From an uncultured Paracoccaceae bacterium (GTDB taxonomy: Bacteria > Pseudomonadota > Alphaproteobacteria > Rhodobacterales > Rhodobacteraceae), in the NCBI GenBank assembly GCA_947501025.1, contig CANMUM010000010.1, forward strand, positions 1 to 64,000: 64,000 bases of DNA, written 5' to 3'. Shown here piece by piece: positions 27,501 through 36,674 of the stretch; the stretch's first letter is position 1; the number at the start of each line of letters is the position of its first letter. The notes beneath the pieces were generated by a model. The model did not search any database and was not told the DNA's origin. It saw only the letters and a list, made by a program, of their open reading frames with translations. A program made the position numbers and the translations under genes.

Positions 27501-28358
27501 TTAGATATTCCAGTTGGAACCAACAATGGCTTACATGTTGCTTTTGGCGCAAGCCCTTGGGTCGGGGATGTGAGTGTTGTTGAAACACATGATTATTCAA
27601 CACAAAATCTACTCTCCGTGCCTTATTCCTCAACGATTGGACGGCTTGAAAGTGAAATGCCATTAGGAATAGCAAGCCGATTACAGCCCGTTACCGCATG
27701 GGTGAAACTTACATCTGGTGAAATGATAAATCACGGTGGTGTCCATGATAATTTATCTAATGCTTGTTTGGCAATCGGACCTGATCCGAATGGAAAATGG
27801 GAACTTCTAGGCTATAAAGAAATAGAACCAATGGGAGACAAGACATATCTCATAAGGGGGCTTTATCGAGGGGCTTATGGCACAGAGGATATCATAAACA
27901 CATGGCCTGCAGGAACAAATGTAATTGTTTTAGATGAGCGCATAAATTTCATCTCATCAGAACAACTTTCTGATTCAGACCAGCACAATATTGCATATGG
28001 CCCGCAAATGGATCTGTCGTTTTGGCAAGATATGACAATAGATAATCCTGATGCATATTCGAAACCAATTGCGCCATGCCGAATAAATGCTGTCCGAAAT
28101 GAAAATGGGATATTGGTTTCATTTTTGCCAAGACTGCGAATGGACAAAGATAATTGGCGAAATGGCTTGCAAACAGATGTCGATGACCAAGTTTTTGAGC
28201 TGGACGTTTACGCAGATTCACAAAAGATATTTAGTTATATTGGTGCTGAGACCCGTCATGAATTCGAATATTCAGGAAATGAAATCGAAGTTCAAGTTAG
28301 ATCCATCATAAATAGCAATTTCAAGAGCCAATTTGTAAAGGAAATCATGAATGTCTAA
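24549..28358 (+). CDS. GTA host-specificity megatron protein (g15)
   Basis: 1269-residue central fibre/host-contact protein of GTA tails. The N-terminus is a Gly-rich hydrophobic segment (SIGGSLLGGVLGNTIGASLG), followed by FTNSYIGKSVPQVYGRSRLA and the GTA TIM-barrel-like domain (KISYAADWSEYFGYHP, PIRFTEYGAAAIDL, YCWTWDARPWPEFP), then the baseplate-type domain around WLSSRVNSVSLANVIFEICF and a C-terminal fibronectin-like end. The start is TTG, 1 nt after the previous stop region, consistent with coupled translation. Open throughout. Confidence 0.94.
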   Translation: MASLAFSAIGSSIGGSLLGGVLGNTIGASLGKAAGAYLGNRVDQMLFGSDMEPTKSDPREKLRFTNSYIGKSVPQVYGRSRLAGQIIWAKQIIAKANKETGYDYFSSFAVALCEGEVHRIGRIWANNQIVNMDTSTYRFYSGSNRQEQDPLILDDLGEYRTPAFRGVCYIVFDNLDLAPFGNSIPNFEFEVFRHSKNKAHLEMKDHVTAVSIIPGTGEYALESEKVEIDQGYGEGSVVNVHRAGSLTDFDHAIEQLQTDSPNVQSSSLVVSWFGDDLRCAHCQIMPKVEQVDYDANLPWSVNGISREEASVVSRLEGNSVYGGTPSDSSVVNAIQKLKDADIEVMFYPFVLMDIPGDNLLQDPWKTIGFQEANPWRGRITTSKAPGIASSTDGTENAQSEIDAFFGNASVADFSSSAGNISYNGEQIWGYRRFILHYAHLCALAGGVAEFIIGSEFVGLSTVRDHQNKFPFVQHLIDLAADVRVVLGSGTKISYAADWSEYFGYHPQQEPGAAYFHLDDLWSDSNIDFVGIDNYMPISDWRHGADHTDLAFGSIYNIDYLKSNILGGEGYDWFYASQEDRDNQIRTPITDGRGEPWVWRNKDIQNWWSQPHYNRPNGVRESTPTNWKPYSKPIRFTEYGAAAIDLSTNQPNKFLDLHSSESSLPYYSDASQDSYIQSCYTRAFNEFWNDKNNNPISPIDGRQMVESDKSYCWTWDARPWPEFPTRTDVWADGAVFAKGHWLSSRVNSVSLANVIFEICFQAGFRDIDVSKLYGFVDGIMFAGDETAREKIETLMRAYQFDTFTRDGVITFKSRDFVNYRVVDEELFVSTGDGKTVTTNFANPNKRSGRFELHYIDGQGGYLPATVQSYVAERNSDDRIMFNLPVVLSQQTAKDLLEYYVWQSRQSEEKIHFNIAKIGRPYNVGDIINLPESKGRKLFRIDRIMESLFLEIEATCLEAYELKSTEAVEEYKQVTLSQPRSVYAQYLDIPVGTNNGLHVAFGASPWVGDVSVVETHDYSTQNLLSVPYSSTIGRLESEMPLGIASRLQPVTAWVKLTSGEMINHGGVHDNLSNACLAIGPDPNGKWELLGYKEIEPMGDKTYLIRGLYRGAYGTEDIINTWPAGTNVIVLDERINFISSEQLSDSDQHNIAYGPQMDLSFWQDMTIDNPDAYSKPIAPCRINAVRNENGILVSFLPRLRMDKDNWRNGLQTDVDDQVFELDVYADSQKIFSYIGAETRHEFEYSGNEIEVQVRSIINSNFKSQFVKEIMNV

Positions 28359-29055
28359 ATCTAGGAATGCTGAATTTAATTATCTTGAAGCCGCTCAAAG
28401 CCAAAAGCATTTAACAGTCAACGATGCTCTTGTGAGGCTAGATACGCTTTCGCAGCTCATATTGGTTTCAATTTCTCAGGATATTCCTTTTACAGCAAGT
28501 GAAGGTGCCTGCTATGCAGTCCGCAGTACAGATCCAAATTTTGGAGATCAGGGTGGCAAAATTGCTATCTATGACAATGGGGGATATATATTTATTACGC
28601 CAAAAATAGGATGGCATGCTTATGTTGCTGATACGGGTTCCCAAGTGGTTTTTGATGGTTCTCAGTGGAGTGCGGTAGCAAGTGGTAGTTCAGGTTCTGC
28701 CGAATGCAGCGTAAAGATTACGAGCCTTGATCAGGAGCTGAGTGGAGAAAAAGTAACAACATCAAAAATTTTACCCGAAAAATCTCCTGTGTTTGGAGTC
28801 ACAGCGCGCGTAATAGAGGAAATAACAGGAACGGATGTGACTTCATGGTCTATTGGGATTGCAGGGGCTGAGAATCGGTATGGCAGTGGGCTTTGGTTAG
28901 GTGTGAATGGTTGGTCTAGAGGGCTAACAGGGTCTCCACAAACATACTGGGCTGATAAGTCATTGGTCATCACACCAGATCAGGGGAGTTTTACAGCTGG
29001 AAAGGTTCGTATTTATATTCACCACGCTGAATTGACTTTGCCCCCAGAAGTCTAG
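28351..29055 (+). CDS. DUF2793 protein ending the GTA operon
   Basis: 234 residues. The N-terminal ~110 residues match DUF2793: LEAAQSQKHLTVNDALVRLD, then GCYAVRSTDP-like EGACYAVRSTDP and GWHAYVADTGSQVVFDGSQW. DUF2793 proteins end many alphaproteobacterial GTA and prophage tail clusters and may decorate fibres. The C-terminal half (GSGLWLGVNGWSRGLTGSPQ) is a beta-rich domain that could bind sugars, by inference. It overlaps g15 by 8 nt. Confidence 0.85.
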   Translation: MSKSRNAEFNYLEAAQSQKHLTVNDALVRLDTLSQLILVSISQDIPFTASEGACYAVRSTDPNFGDQGGKIAIYDNGGYIFITPKIGWHAYVADTGSQVVFDGSQWSAVASGSSGSAECSVKITSLDQELSGEKVTTSKILPEKSPVFGVTARVIEEITGTDVTSWSIGIAGAENRYGSGLWLGVNGWSRGLTGSPQTYWADKSLVITPDQGSFTAGKVRIYIHHAELTLPPEV

Positions 29056-29087
29056 TTTTCATCTTTCAAAATATGTATTAAAGGTTT

Positions 29088-29114
29088 AATCTTCCCAATA
29101 AAGGGAAGATTTCT
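29088..29114 (+). terminator. Probable terminator of the GTA operon
   Basis: AATCTTCCC / GGGAAGATT, a perfect 9-bp stem with a 6-nt loop followed by a short T-rich stretch (TTCTTG). It lies about 35 nt after the last GTA gene and ends 20 nt before cysE. The T run is weak. Confidence 0.55.
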
Positions 29115-29133
29115 TGCGTTTAAGGAGCATGTT

Positions 29134-29907
29134 TTGGACAACTTATGGAAGCAAATTAAAATTGAGGCGGAAGAGGCTGTTCGCAATGACATATTTTTGC
29201 GTCCAAGCTTTGAGAATGCAATTTTAAAATTTGAGAATTTTGGAGCTGCACTTGCACATCGTTTGGCAGGAAAATTGGTTTTTGATGATTTGGGTTGGGC
29301 GCAAATTGAAAGCATCGCAAGAGAGGCTTTTCAAACGGAAGACAAAATTTTAGAGCGTGCGTCACAAGATATTATTGCGACAGTTGATCGTGACCCATCA
29401 TGCAATCGTTATCTTGAGCCATTTATGTTTTTTAAAGGTTTTCAGGCACTTCAAGTGCATCGCTTAACGCATTTTTATTGGAAAAATGGGCGGCATGATT
29501 TGGCGCGCTTGCTTCAGATGCGCAATTCTGAAGTCTTTACATTTGATAGTCATCCAGCTGCGCTTATTGGTGGCGGTGTCATGTTTGACCATGCGCATTC
29601 TATAGTCATTGGAGAGACGGCTGTCGTTGAAGATAATGTTTCTATTTTGCATTCAGTTACACTGGGCGGCACGGGCAAAGATGATGGTGATCGCCATCCC
29701 AAAATTGGTTCAGGCGTGATGATTGGTGCAGGTGCTAAAGTGCTTGGGAATGTGAAAGTTGGGCATTGTTCGCGTATCGCTGCAGGTTCTGTCGTTCTTG
29801 ACGATATTCCAGCAAACTCAACTGTTGCTGGAATTCCTGCACGCATTGTAGGCGAGGCGGGCTGTGCCGATCCAGCGGGATCAATGGATCAATTTTTCGT
29901 AAAATAA
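29134..29907 (+). CDS. cysE: Serine O-acetyltransferase
   Basis: Makes O-acetylserine from serine and acetyl-CoA in cysteine synthesis. N-terminal helical SATase domain (WKQIKIEAEEAVRNDIFLRP), then the left-handed beta helix of hexapeptide repeats with GGGVMFDHAHSIVIGETAVV and SVTLGGTGKDDGDRHPKIG. 257 residues. Starts at TTG with AAGGAG 8 nt upstream; no in-frame ATG is closer. As I recall, a cysE gene also borders the GTA cluster in Rhodobacter-type genomes. Confidence 0.95.
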   Translation: MDNLWKQIKIEAEEAVRNDIFLRPSFENAILKFENFGAALAHRLAGKLVFDDLGWAQIESIAREAFQTEDKILERASQDIIATVDRDPSCNRYLEPFMFFKGFQALQVHRLTHFYWKNGRHDLARLLQMRNSEVFTFDSHPAALIGGGVMFDHAHSIVIGETAVVEDNVSILHSVTLGGTGKDDGDRHPKIGSGVMIGAGAKVLGNVKVGHCSRIAAGSVVLDDIPANSTVAGIPARIVGEAGCADPAGSMDQFFVK

Positions 29908-29930
29908 AATACGGCCATATGCGACGGATA

Positions 29931-29952
29931 GGTGCTCATTGATATGAGCACC
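29931..29952. terminator. Hairpin between convergent cysE and pdhC
   Basis: GGTGCTCAT-TGAT-ATGAGCACC, a perfect 9-bp stem with a 4-nt loop midway between the convergent stops. There is no strong T run on either side; probably a shared transcription end point. Confidence 0.55.
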
Positions 29953-29959
29953 CACTTGT

Positions 29960-31228
29960 TTATGCGAGCATGCTTGCTGGGTTCTCGATTGCATTTTTGA
30001 ATGCATCTATGAATTGTGCCCCGAGTGCGCCATCAATCACACGATGATCAACGCTCAAGGTCACACTCATTACAGTCGCAACCGCAAGGTCACCATCAGA
30101 ATTCACAACTGGTTTTTTGATGCCCGCACCAACAGCTAAGATAGAGCCATGTGGCGGATTAATAACAGCGTCGAAGTTTTCAATACCCATCATACCAAGA
30201 TTTGATATTGCGAATGAACCGCCTTGATATTCGTGCGGAGCAAGTTTTTTGTTGCGGGCACGGCTAGCGAGATCTTTCATTTCGGCTGAAAGTGTCGATA
30301 TCGATTTTGTATCTGCGTCACGTAGAACAGGTGTAAACAAGCCACCTTCAATCGCGACAGCAACGGCTACATCGGATGGTTTGAGCTTCAAAATGCGATC
30401 GCCAGCCCATACGGCATTACAGTTTGGAACGGATTGGAGCGCCATTGCAGATGCTTTGATCACAAAGTCATTGACAGAAAGCTTGATACCACGCGCCTCA
30501 AGGCCTTTGTTCATTTCTCCACGGAATTTCAACAGCTTATCGAGATGAATATCACGGCGCAGATAAAAATGCGGAATGGTTTGCTTGGCTTCTGTTAAGC
30601 GCGCCGCAATTGTTTTGCGCATACCATCAAGTGCCACTTCTTCAAATTCACGATCTGCATACATGTTGAGAACGGTTTCAGATGACATTGAAGGTGCCAT
30701 GCTTGTTGATGCCGCAGCTGCTGGTTTTGAACCTGCTTGAGCATTTTCAACATCTGATTTCACAATGCGGCCGTGTGGGCCAGAGCCTTTGATCGATTTT
30801 AAGTCCAGTCCTTTATCTGCTGCAATTTTACGAGCCAAAGGTGTTGCAAATACACGGTCACCTTTTGCAATGGGAGCAGCCACAGGGGCAGGGCTTGCAT
30901 TTGTTGCTGGAGCCGTTTCATTAGATGCTGTTTCAACTGCCGCAACTGGTGCTGCAGTCGTTGTTCCAATATCAGACGCGCTCTCACCATCTTCAAGCAA
31001 AACAGCGATCACAGAGTTAACTTTGACACCAGCTGTGCCTTCAGCGATAACGATTTTGCCGATCACGCCCTCATCAACGGCTTCAAATTCCATCGTGGCC
31101 TTGTCTGTTTCGATTTCGGCCATAATATCACCTGAGTTAACAGTGTCGCCCTCTTTCACAAGCCATTTGGCGAGCGTGCCTTCCTCCATGGTCGGGCTAA
31201 GTGCGGGCATTAAGATTTCAATTGGCAT
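29960..31228 (-). CDS. pdhC: Pyruvate dehydrogenase E2 (dihydrolipoyl acetyltransferase)
   Basis: Transfers acetyl from lipoamide to CoA within the PDH complex. One lipoyl domain with Lys43 in [13 protein letters not shown], an Ala/Pro-rich linker, a peripheral-subunit-binding domain ([18 protein letters not shown] to HGRIVKSDV, residues ~128-165), and the acetyltransferase core ending [18 protein letters not shown] with catalytic His and Asp. 422 residues. It is the last gene of pdhA-pdhB-pdhC, 10 nt after pdhB. Confidence 0.96.
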   Translation of the reverse strand: MPIEILMPALSPTMEEGTLAKWLVKEGDTVNSGDIMAEIETDKATMEFEAVDEGVIGKIVIAEGTAGVKVNSVIAVLLEDGESASDIGTTTAAPVAAVETASNETAPATNASPAPVAAPIAKGDRVFATPLARKIAADKGLDLKSIKGSGPHGRIVKSDVENAQAGSKPAAAASTSMAPSMSSETVLNMYADREFEEVALDGMRKTIAARLTEAKQTIPHFYLRRDIHLDKLLKFRGEMNKGLEARGIKLSVNDFVIKASAMALQSVPNCNAVWAGDRILKLKPSDVAVAVAIEGGLFTPVLRDADTKSISTLSAEMKDLASRARNKKLAPHEYQGGSFAISNLGMMGIENFDAVINPPHGSILAVGAGIKKPVVNSDGDLAVATVMSVTLSVDHRVIDGALGAQFIDAFKNAIENPASMLA

Positions 31229-31238
31229 GATATTCCCC

Positions 31239-32600
31239 TTAGCGATAAGTTACGGATTTAACGGCATCGATAATGTCGTCAGTGGTGACAAGTGCAAGTT
31301 TTTCAAGATTAGCCGCATATGGCATTGGAACATCCTTGCCACAAACACTGATCACTGGCGCATCGAGATGATCAAATGCACGTTGCATCACAACCGAACC
31401 GATATGATTGCCGATAGATGCCACTGGCCAGCCTTCTTCAACGGTCACACAGCGATTTGTTTTCATTACTGAATTCAAGACTGTATCATAATCGATTGGG
31501 CGCAATGAGCGCAAATCAACAACTTCTGCCGAAATACCTTGCTCAGCAAGCGCATCTGCAGCCTCCAAACAATATCCAACACTAATACCAAATGACACAA
31601 GTGTCACATCGCTACCTGTGCGGCGAATACGCGCCTTTCCAATAGGGACCATATAGTCTTCAATTTCAGGAACGTCGAATGATTTACCGTATAGGATTTC
31701 GTTTTCAAGGAAGACAACAGGGTTCGGATCACGAATCGCAGATTTCATCAATCCTTTATAGTCATCAGCCGAATAAGGCATCACAACTTTAAGGCCAGGG
31801 ATTTGCGCATACCATGCCGCAAAACATTGAGAATGTTGAGCGCCAACGCGGGCGGCCGCACCATTCGCACCACGGAAAACGATCGGGCAACCCATCTGGC
31901 CACCTGACATATACAATGTTTTTGCTGCGGAATTGATAATATGATCAATAGCTTGCATCGCAAAGTTAAAGGTCATGAATTCCACAATAGGGCGTAGGCC
32001 TGAAAGCGCCGCACCGGTTGCAAGACCTGTAAAGCCCATCTCAGTGATTGGTGTGTCGATGACGCGTTTCGCGCCGAATTCATCCAACATGCCTTGTGAA
32101 ATCTTGTAGGCGCCTTGATATTCGCCAACTTCTTCACCCATCAAAAACACGTCTTTATTGCTGCGCATTTCTTCAGACATTCCATCACGAAGCGCTTCGC
32201 GAACGGTTTGTTGTTTGAATGTGGTGCCTTCAGGAAGATCCATTTCCTCTGGCGCGCTTGTAATAGGCGCCGCCGCTGTTGCTGGAGCAGAAGGAGCGGT
32301 CTCAGCCACAGGGGTAGGCGCTTGCGCAGAAGGAGTTGCAACCGCATCAGCGCTGTCGCCATCTTCAAGCAATAAAGCAATTGCAGTATTCACTTTTACA
32401 TTTGCAGTGCCTTCTGCGATCAACAGCTTGCCGATCTTGCCTTCATCGACAGCTTCAAATTCCATTGTGGCTTTATCGGTTTCAATTTCAGCGATGATTT
32501 GTCCAGACTGAACCTCGTCACCTTCAGCAACGAGCCATTTGGCGAGAGTGCCTTCTTCCATTGTTGGAGATAGGGCGGGCATAAGAATTTCGATAGCCAT
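31239..32600 (-). CDS. pdhB: Pyruvate dehydrogenase E1 beta with lipoyl domain
   Basis: Beta subunit of the thiamine-dependent decarboxylase. Unusually for PDH in general but usual in alphaproteobacteria, it starts with its own lipoyl domain (Lys43 in [13 protein letters not shown]), nearly identical to that of E2, then an Ala/Pro linker (to ~residue 115), and the transketolase-like core ([47 protein letters not shown]). 453 residues. Its ATG overlaps the pdhA stop by 1 nt. Confidence 0.96.
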   Translation of the reverse strand: MAIEILMPALSPTMEEGTLAKWLVAEGDEVQSGQIIAEIETDKATMEFEAVDEGKIGKLLIAEGTANVKVNTAIALLLEDGDSADAVATPSAQAPTPVAETAPSAPATAAAPITSAPEEMDLPEGTTFKQQTVREALRDGMSEEMRSNKDVFLMGEEVGEYQGAYKISQGMLDEFGAKRVIDTPITEMGFTGLATGAALSGLRPIVEFMTFNFAMQAIDHIINSAAKTLYMSGGQMGCPIVFRGANGAAARVGAQHSQCFAAWYAQIPGLKVVMPYSADDYKGLMKSAIRDPNPVVFLENEILYGKSFDVPEIEDYMVPIGKARIRRTGSDVTLVSFGISVGYCLEAADALAEQGISAEVVDLRSLRPIDYDTVLNSVMKTNRCVTVEEGWPVASIGNHIGSVVMQRAFDHLDAPVISVCGKDVPMPYAANLEKLALVTTDDIIDAVKSVTYR

Positions 32601-33601
32601 TAGTTTGCCTCCAATGTGATGTCTGTATAAAGTTCAGAAAGAGCAGGCTCTGGGCTCTCTTGAGCAAAGCGCGCGCTTTCATTTACAATCGCCTTGATGT
32701 CTTTATCGATGGCTTTCAAATCTTCTTCTTTTATCGATCCACTATCAATCAACATTTCACGAACATGCTCGATTGGGTCACGCGTATCTTTCATTTTTTG
32801 AACTTCTTCACGTGTGCGATATTTTGCAGGATCCGACATTGAGTGTCCGCGGTAACGATATGTGTTCATTTCTAAAATATAAGGGCCTTTGCCAGCGCGG
32901 CAATGCGCCGCCGCTTTCTCACCAGCCGCTTTAACGGCCATAACATCCATACCATCAACGGCTTCACCGGGTACACCAAAAGCTTCACCGCGTGTATATA
33001 GAGCAGGGGTTGACGATGCGCGTGCAAGGCTTGTGCCCATTGCATATTGGTTATTTTCAATCACAAAAATGGCAGGGAGCTTCCAAAGCGATGCCATGTT
33101 CAAGCTTTCATAAACTTGCCCTTGGTTTGCAGCGCCATCTCCAAAATAGATATAGGATACATTATCATTTTCGCGGTACCAGTTCGCAAATGCTAGACCT
33201 GTTCCGAGTGGAACTTGGGCTGCCACAATGCCGTGCCCGCCATAGAATTTTTTCTCTTCTGAGAACATATGCATTGACCCACCTTTACCGCGTGAATATC
33301 CACCTTCACGCCCAGTCAACTCAGCCATAACACCATTTGGGTCCATGCCACATGCGAGCATATGCCCGTGATCGCGGTAAGATGTGATCCGCTGATCGCC
33401 TTCAATCGCTGTTGCTTCAAGCCCAACAACAACCGCTTCTTGGCCGATATATAAGTGACAGAAACCACCAATTGCGCCCATGCCGTAAAGCTGCCCTGCT
33501 TTTTCTTCAAAGCGGCGGATCAATAGCATCTCGCGGTAGTATTCTTTCAATTCGTCGACGGAAATATTTGGCTTTTTGCCAGTCGCTTTCTTCGCGGCCA
33601 T
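32600..33601 (-). CDS. pdhA: Pyruvate dehydrogenase E1 alpha
   Basis: Binds thiamine diphosphate and decarboxylates pyruvate. ThDP motif [17 protein letters not shown], with the substrate loops [15 protein letters not shown] and [20 protein letters not shown], where the phosphorylation-loop Ser region is conserved. 333 residues. The ATG at 33601 has GGGAGG 7 nt upstream; an in-frame start 12 nt earlier is less likely. First gene of the PDH operon, behind a perfect palindrome at 33614-33639. Confidence 0.97.
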   Translation of the reverse strand: MAAKKATGKKPNISVDELKEYYREMLLIRRFEEKAGQLYGMGAIGGFCHLYIGQEAVVVGLEATAIEGDQRITSYRDHGHMLACGMDPNGVMAELTGREGGYSRGKGGSMHMFSEEKKFYGGHGIVAAQVPLGTGLAFANWYRENDNVSYIYFGDGAANQGQVYESLNMASLWKLPAIFVIENNQYAMGTSLARASSTPALYTRGEAFGVPGEAVDGMDVMAVKAAGEKAAAHCRAGKGPYILEMNTYRYRGHSMSDPAKYRTREEVQKMKDTRDPIEHVREMLIDSGSIKEEDLKAIDKDIKAIVNESARFAQESPEPALSELYTDITLEAN

Positions 33602-33613
33602 GAGACCTCCCAA

Positions 33614-33639
33614 AATATAGTTTAACGTTAAACTATATT
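33614..33639. promoter_or_regulatory. 26-bp perfect palindrome upstream of pdhA
   Basis: A perfect inverted repeat centred at 33626/33627, with core GTTTAACGTTAAAC and AT-rich arms, begins 12 bp upstream of the pdhA ATG. Its length, perfection and position over the probable promoter/leader indicate an operator for a dimeric repressor controlling pyruvate dehydrogenase. The regulator is not in the window as far as can be told, and I do not recognise the motif. Confidence 0.7.
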
Positions 33640-33717
33640 ATAAGGCAATTTATCAGGAGATGCACGCGCTTTTTTTGAATCGTTAAAAAAAGCAATAATC
33701 GTAGGCAAGATAGAGGC

Positions 33718-34014
33718 TTATCGAATAATAATTTCGTCTTGGCGAATAAGACCTAATCGTTTTCGCGCCTGTTCATCTAATAAATCGAGATCGAGATAAT
33801 TATCAGATAGCCGCTTGGTAAGATTTTCAAGTTCATAGCGTTCAGAAAGGAGTGTGTCGCGCTCTAATGTTGCAGCTTCGATTTGGGCATTGAGCTGAAA
33901 TAGTCGGAATAATCCCGAATTGCCTTGCAGGGCGGCAAGTAAAAAATACAGAATAAATAGGGCAAGCAATGTCACTGCCCAATATTGTTTGATTTGGTTT
34001 ATTAATGCCTGCAT
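33718..34014 (-). CDS. ftsB: Septum formation initiator FtsB/DivIC-like
   Basis: A 98-residue bitopic division protein: one transmembrane helix (residues ~13-29, WAVTLLALFILYFLLAAL), then a coiled coil (LNAQIEAATLERDTLLSERY) and the C-terminal DLLDEQARKRLGLIRQDEII typical of DivIC/FtsB. It would join FtsL and FtsQ at the septum. It is placed between pdhA and aldolase, as often in alphaproteobacteria. Confidence 0.9.
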   Translation of the reverse strand: MQALINQIKQYWAVTLLALFILYFLLAALQGNSGLFRLFQLNAQIEAATLERDTLLSERYELENLTKRLSDNYLDLDLLDEQARKRLGLIRQDEIIIR

Positions 34015-34103
34015 GCTGCTACTTTTTTAATTATCCAGAAGATTAGCAGAAAAAAAGGGAGAAGTGAATCCCCCTTAGATATTGATAATATATTTAAGCA
34101 ATT

Positions 34104-35048
34104 TTATGCTTCTGGTGCAGGCTCTTTATCACGATAAATATCGATAACTTTTGCGAGCATTTCAAGAGCTTCCTCACGAGGGCGCTGGAATGTGTTGCGA
34201 CCAATAATTGAACCATTGCCGCCGCCCGCAAGAATTGCACGTGCATCATCAAAGACATTGTCTTCACCTTTTTTCGCACCACCAGAGAAGACGACCAAGC
34301 GGCGCCCGGCAAATGCGCTCTGCATAATATGGGCAACACGCTCAGCTTGTGTTGCTTTAACAATTTTTTCGTCTTCATATACTTTTTTGGCTGCTGGTAA
34401 GTATAGCTCTTCGCTTGGCAGCTTTACTTTAATGATATGAGCGCCGATGAGGGCCGCGATCTGCGCGGCATATGCAGCAATATCAAGTGCCGTTTCACCA
34501 ACGCTATCAAGATCTTCGCCGCGAGGGTATGACCAGATAACCGTTGCGATGCCTTTTGATGCCGCTTCTTCGCGCATAGCTGAAATTTCTTCAAACATAT
34601 CAAGCCCACAAGATGAACCCGGATAGATAGTGAAGCCAATTGCTGAACAACCCAAGCGCAATGCATCATCCACACTTGCAGTAATCGCTTGATCTTTTGA
34701 AGCTGCATTCGGGATCAATGAATTTGCAGAGTTAACTTTCAGAATTGTCGGTATTTGCCCCGCAAATGTATCCGCGCCAGCTTCAAGCATACCAAGAGGC
34801 GCTGCATAGGCATTCAGCCCTGCATCAATGGCAAGCTTGTAGTGGTAATGGGGGTCATAGGCATCTGGATTTGGTGCAAATGAACGCGCAGGCCCATGCT
34901 CAAAACCTTGATCAACGGGCAAAATCAGCATTTTTCCCGTGCCGCCAAGTCGACCTGAACCGAGAATATGTGCAAGCTTGGTTTTGACGCCTGCATTATC
35001 GGTTTCATAATTGGCTAGAATTTTGCGAACTGTACCTGTGTATTTCAT
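34104..35048 (-). CDS. Class I fructose-bisphosphate aldolase (DhnA type)
   Basis: Schiff-base aldolase cleaving fructose-1,6-bisphosphate. The DhnA/FbaB-type bacterial class I family is shown by ILPVDQGFEHGPARSFAPNP, then ATVIWSYPRGEDLD, HIIKVKLPS (likely Schiff-base Lys) and the phosphate-binding FSGGAKKGEDNVFDDARAI and GGNGSIIGRNTFQRP. 314 residues. It lies downstream of pgk on the same strand, making a glycolytic pair. Confidence 0.93.
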   Translation of the reverse strand: MKYTGTVRKILANYETDNAGVKTKLAHILGSGRLGGTGKMLILPVDQGFEHGPARSFAPNPDAYDPHYHYKLAIDAGLNAYAAPLGMLEAGADTFAGQIPTILKVNSANSLIPNAASKDQAITASVDDALRLGCSAIGFTIYPGSSCGLDMFEEISAMREEAASKGIATVIWSYPRGEDLDSVGETALDIAAYAAQIAALIGAHIIKVKLPSEELYLPAAKKVYEDEKIVKATQAERVAHIMQSAFAGRRLVVFSGGAKKGEDNVFDDARAILAGGGNGSIIGRNTFQRPREEALEMLAKVIDIYRDKEPAPEA

Positions 35049-35099
35049 TGTGTTTTCCTTATGCTAACTAGGTTGGGCCTAGGGTTTCGTAAAGAGTTG

Positions 35100-36281
35100 T
35101 TAATCTAAAGCGGCGACCCCTGGAAGAGTTTTGCCTTCCATCCACTCTAAAAAAGCTCCGCCAGCTGTTGATATATATGTGAAGCTGTCGGCGCTATGTG
35201 AAGCATTTAATGCAGAGACTGTATCACCGCCACCTGCAATTGAAATGAGTTTATCGGATATGGTTAATTTTGCTGCAAATTGTGCGCATGCATTTGTGGC
35301 TGTATCAAAGGGCGGAATTTCAAAGGCTCCGAGTGGCCCATTCCACACCAATGTTTTGGAATTTTCAAATAATGCATTGATTTCTGCAACTGATTTTGGG
35401 CCTGCATCCAATATCATCGCATCATCAGGGCAGCTTGATGCATCACAAACTTCGGATTCTGCACCTGCTTTAAACTCACGGGCAACAACGACATCTGTTG
35501 GCAAATAGATGTCGCAATTTGATGATTTGGCTTTTGCAAGAATTGCACGCGCCGTGTCCAACAGATCATGCTCGCAAAGTGATTTGCCCACCGAGTGACC
35601 ATTTGCGGCCAAAAATGTATTGGCCATACCGCCACCGATAACGATATGATCGGTTTTTTCGATTAGATTGGACAAAAGATCAAGCTTGCTCGAAATTTTG
35701 GCTCCACCAACGATGGCAATCACGGGGCGCTCTGGGGAACTAAGCGCTTTTTCAAGTGCGTTAAGCTCCATTTCCATAGACAATCCAACACAGCTTGGCA
35801 TCAATTTGGCAATGCTTTCGGTTGAGGCGTGCGCACGATGAGCGGCAGAAAATGCATCATTGCAATAAATATCCCCAAGTTTTGCCCATTCTTTTGCAAG
35901 CTCAATATCATTTTGCTCTTCGCCAGCATGAAAACGGGTATTTTCAAGAACCAAAATTTCACCTGCGTTGAGATTTGAGACTGCTTTTTGTGCGGTTTGA
36001 CCAATTGATGTTTCCGAGAACAAAACCTTATGGCCAACAATATCCGACATGGATGTTGCAACGGGCGCAAGGCTCATTTCAGCAACGACTTTGCCTTTTG
36101 GTCTTCCAAAATGTGCAAGCAAAACGGGCTTGCCACCTTTTGAGATGATATGATCAAGGGTCGGGCGGATGCGCTCGATACGCGTTGCATCCGAAATTTT
36201 TCCATTTTGAAGAGGCACATTGATGTCAACGCGCAAAAGAACGATCTTGTTTTGAAGGTCTATATTCTTAATATATTTCAT
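35100..36281 (-). CDS. pgk: Phosphoglycerate kinase
   Basis: Converts 1,3-bisphosphoglycerate plus ADP to 3-phosphoglycerate plus ATP. Typical motifs: [20 protein letters not shown] (family signature near the start), [38 protein letters not shown] and the nucleotide loop [10 protein letters not shown]. 393 residues, standard length. It starts 3 nt after the stop of a small membrane-protein gene. Confidence 0.97.
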   Translation of the reverse strand: MKYIKNIDLQNKIVLLRVDINVPLQNGKISDATRIERIRPTLDHIISKGGKPVLLAHFGRPKGKVVAEMSLAPVATSMSDIVGHKVLFSETSIGQTAQKAVSNLNAGEILVLENTRFHAGEEQNDIELAKEWAKLGDIYCNDAFSAAHRAHASTESIAKLMPSCVGLSMEMELNALEKALSSPERPVIAIVGGAKISSKLDLLSNLIEKTDHIVIGGGMANTFLAANGHSVGKSLCEHDLLDTARAILAKAKSSNCDIYLPTDVVVAREFKAGAESEVCDASSCPDDAMILDAGPKSVAEINALFENSKTLVWNGPLGAFEIPPFDTATNACAQFAAKLTISDKLISIAGGGDTVSALNASHSADSFTYISTAGGAFLEWMEGKTLPGVAALD

Positions 36282-36284
36282 ATT

Positions 36285-36443
36285 TTACCCTAATTTTGCT
36301 GATATCCAGTTCGCAATTCCTGCGCTGATATATATGATAAGATTGAATAGGTAATTGAGAACAGAGCCATTCCAAAACAAATGATCAATTGCGAATAAAA
36401 TGAGAAGTGCAATCGCAACATAAGTAAAATCATCAGAAAACAT
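36285..36443 (-). CDS. Small membrane protein (52 residues) upstream of pgk
   Basis: A short open frame with an ATG at 36443, an AAGGG ribosome site 7 nt upstream, and a TAA that ends 3 nt before the pgk ATG. The product has two hydrophobic stretches, YVAIALLILFAI (residues 8-19) and VLNYLFNLIIYISAGIA (28-44), separated by DHLFWNG. It is probably an inner-membrane miniprotein co-transcribed with pgk. I do not recognise a family. Confidence 0.6.
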   Translation of the reverse strand: MFSDDFTYVAIALLILFAIDHLFWNGSVLNYLFNLIIYISAGIANWISAKLG

Positions 36444-36674
36444 CTATTACCCTTCACGTTGTTCATAACTATATATAGTCACCGCAAGAATGTGAATATC
36501 AAATAGCCCAAAATTTATATCGGAGACATGCAATTTTTGGGCGCTAATCTTCAATAATGAGATTTTCTTTACCCGTTTCAATGCTATCTCCACCTGCAAT
36601 GTTTTAAAGTTAGGGGCAAAAGACCCGATAATCATTAAAATCGCGTTACCTTAAAATGATGAAGTTTAGGTGAT

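Noticed and set aside
36447-36635. 62-codon minus-strand frame between the small membrane gene and the helicase
   Set aside because: Composition is unlike a protein, no ribosome site or family pattern was seen, and it is most likely chance.
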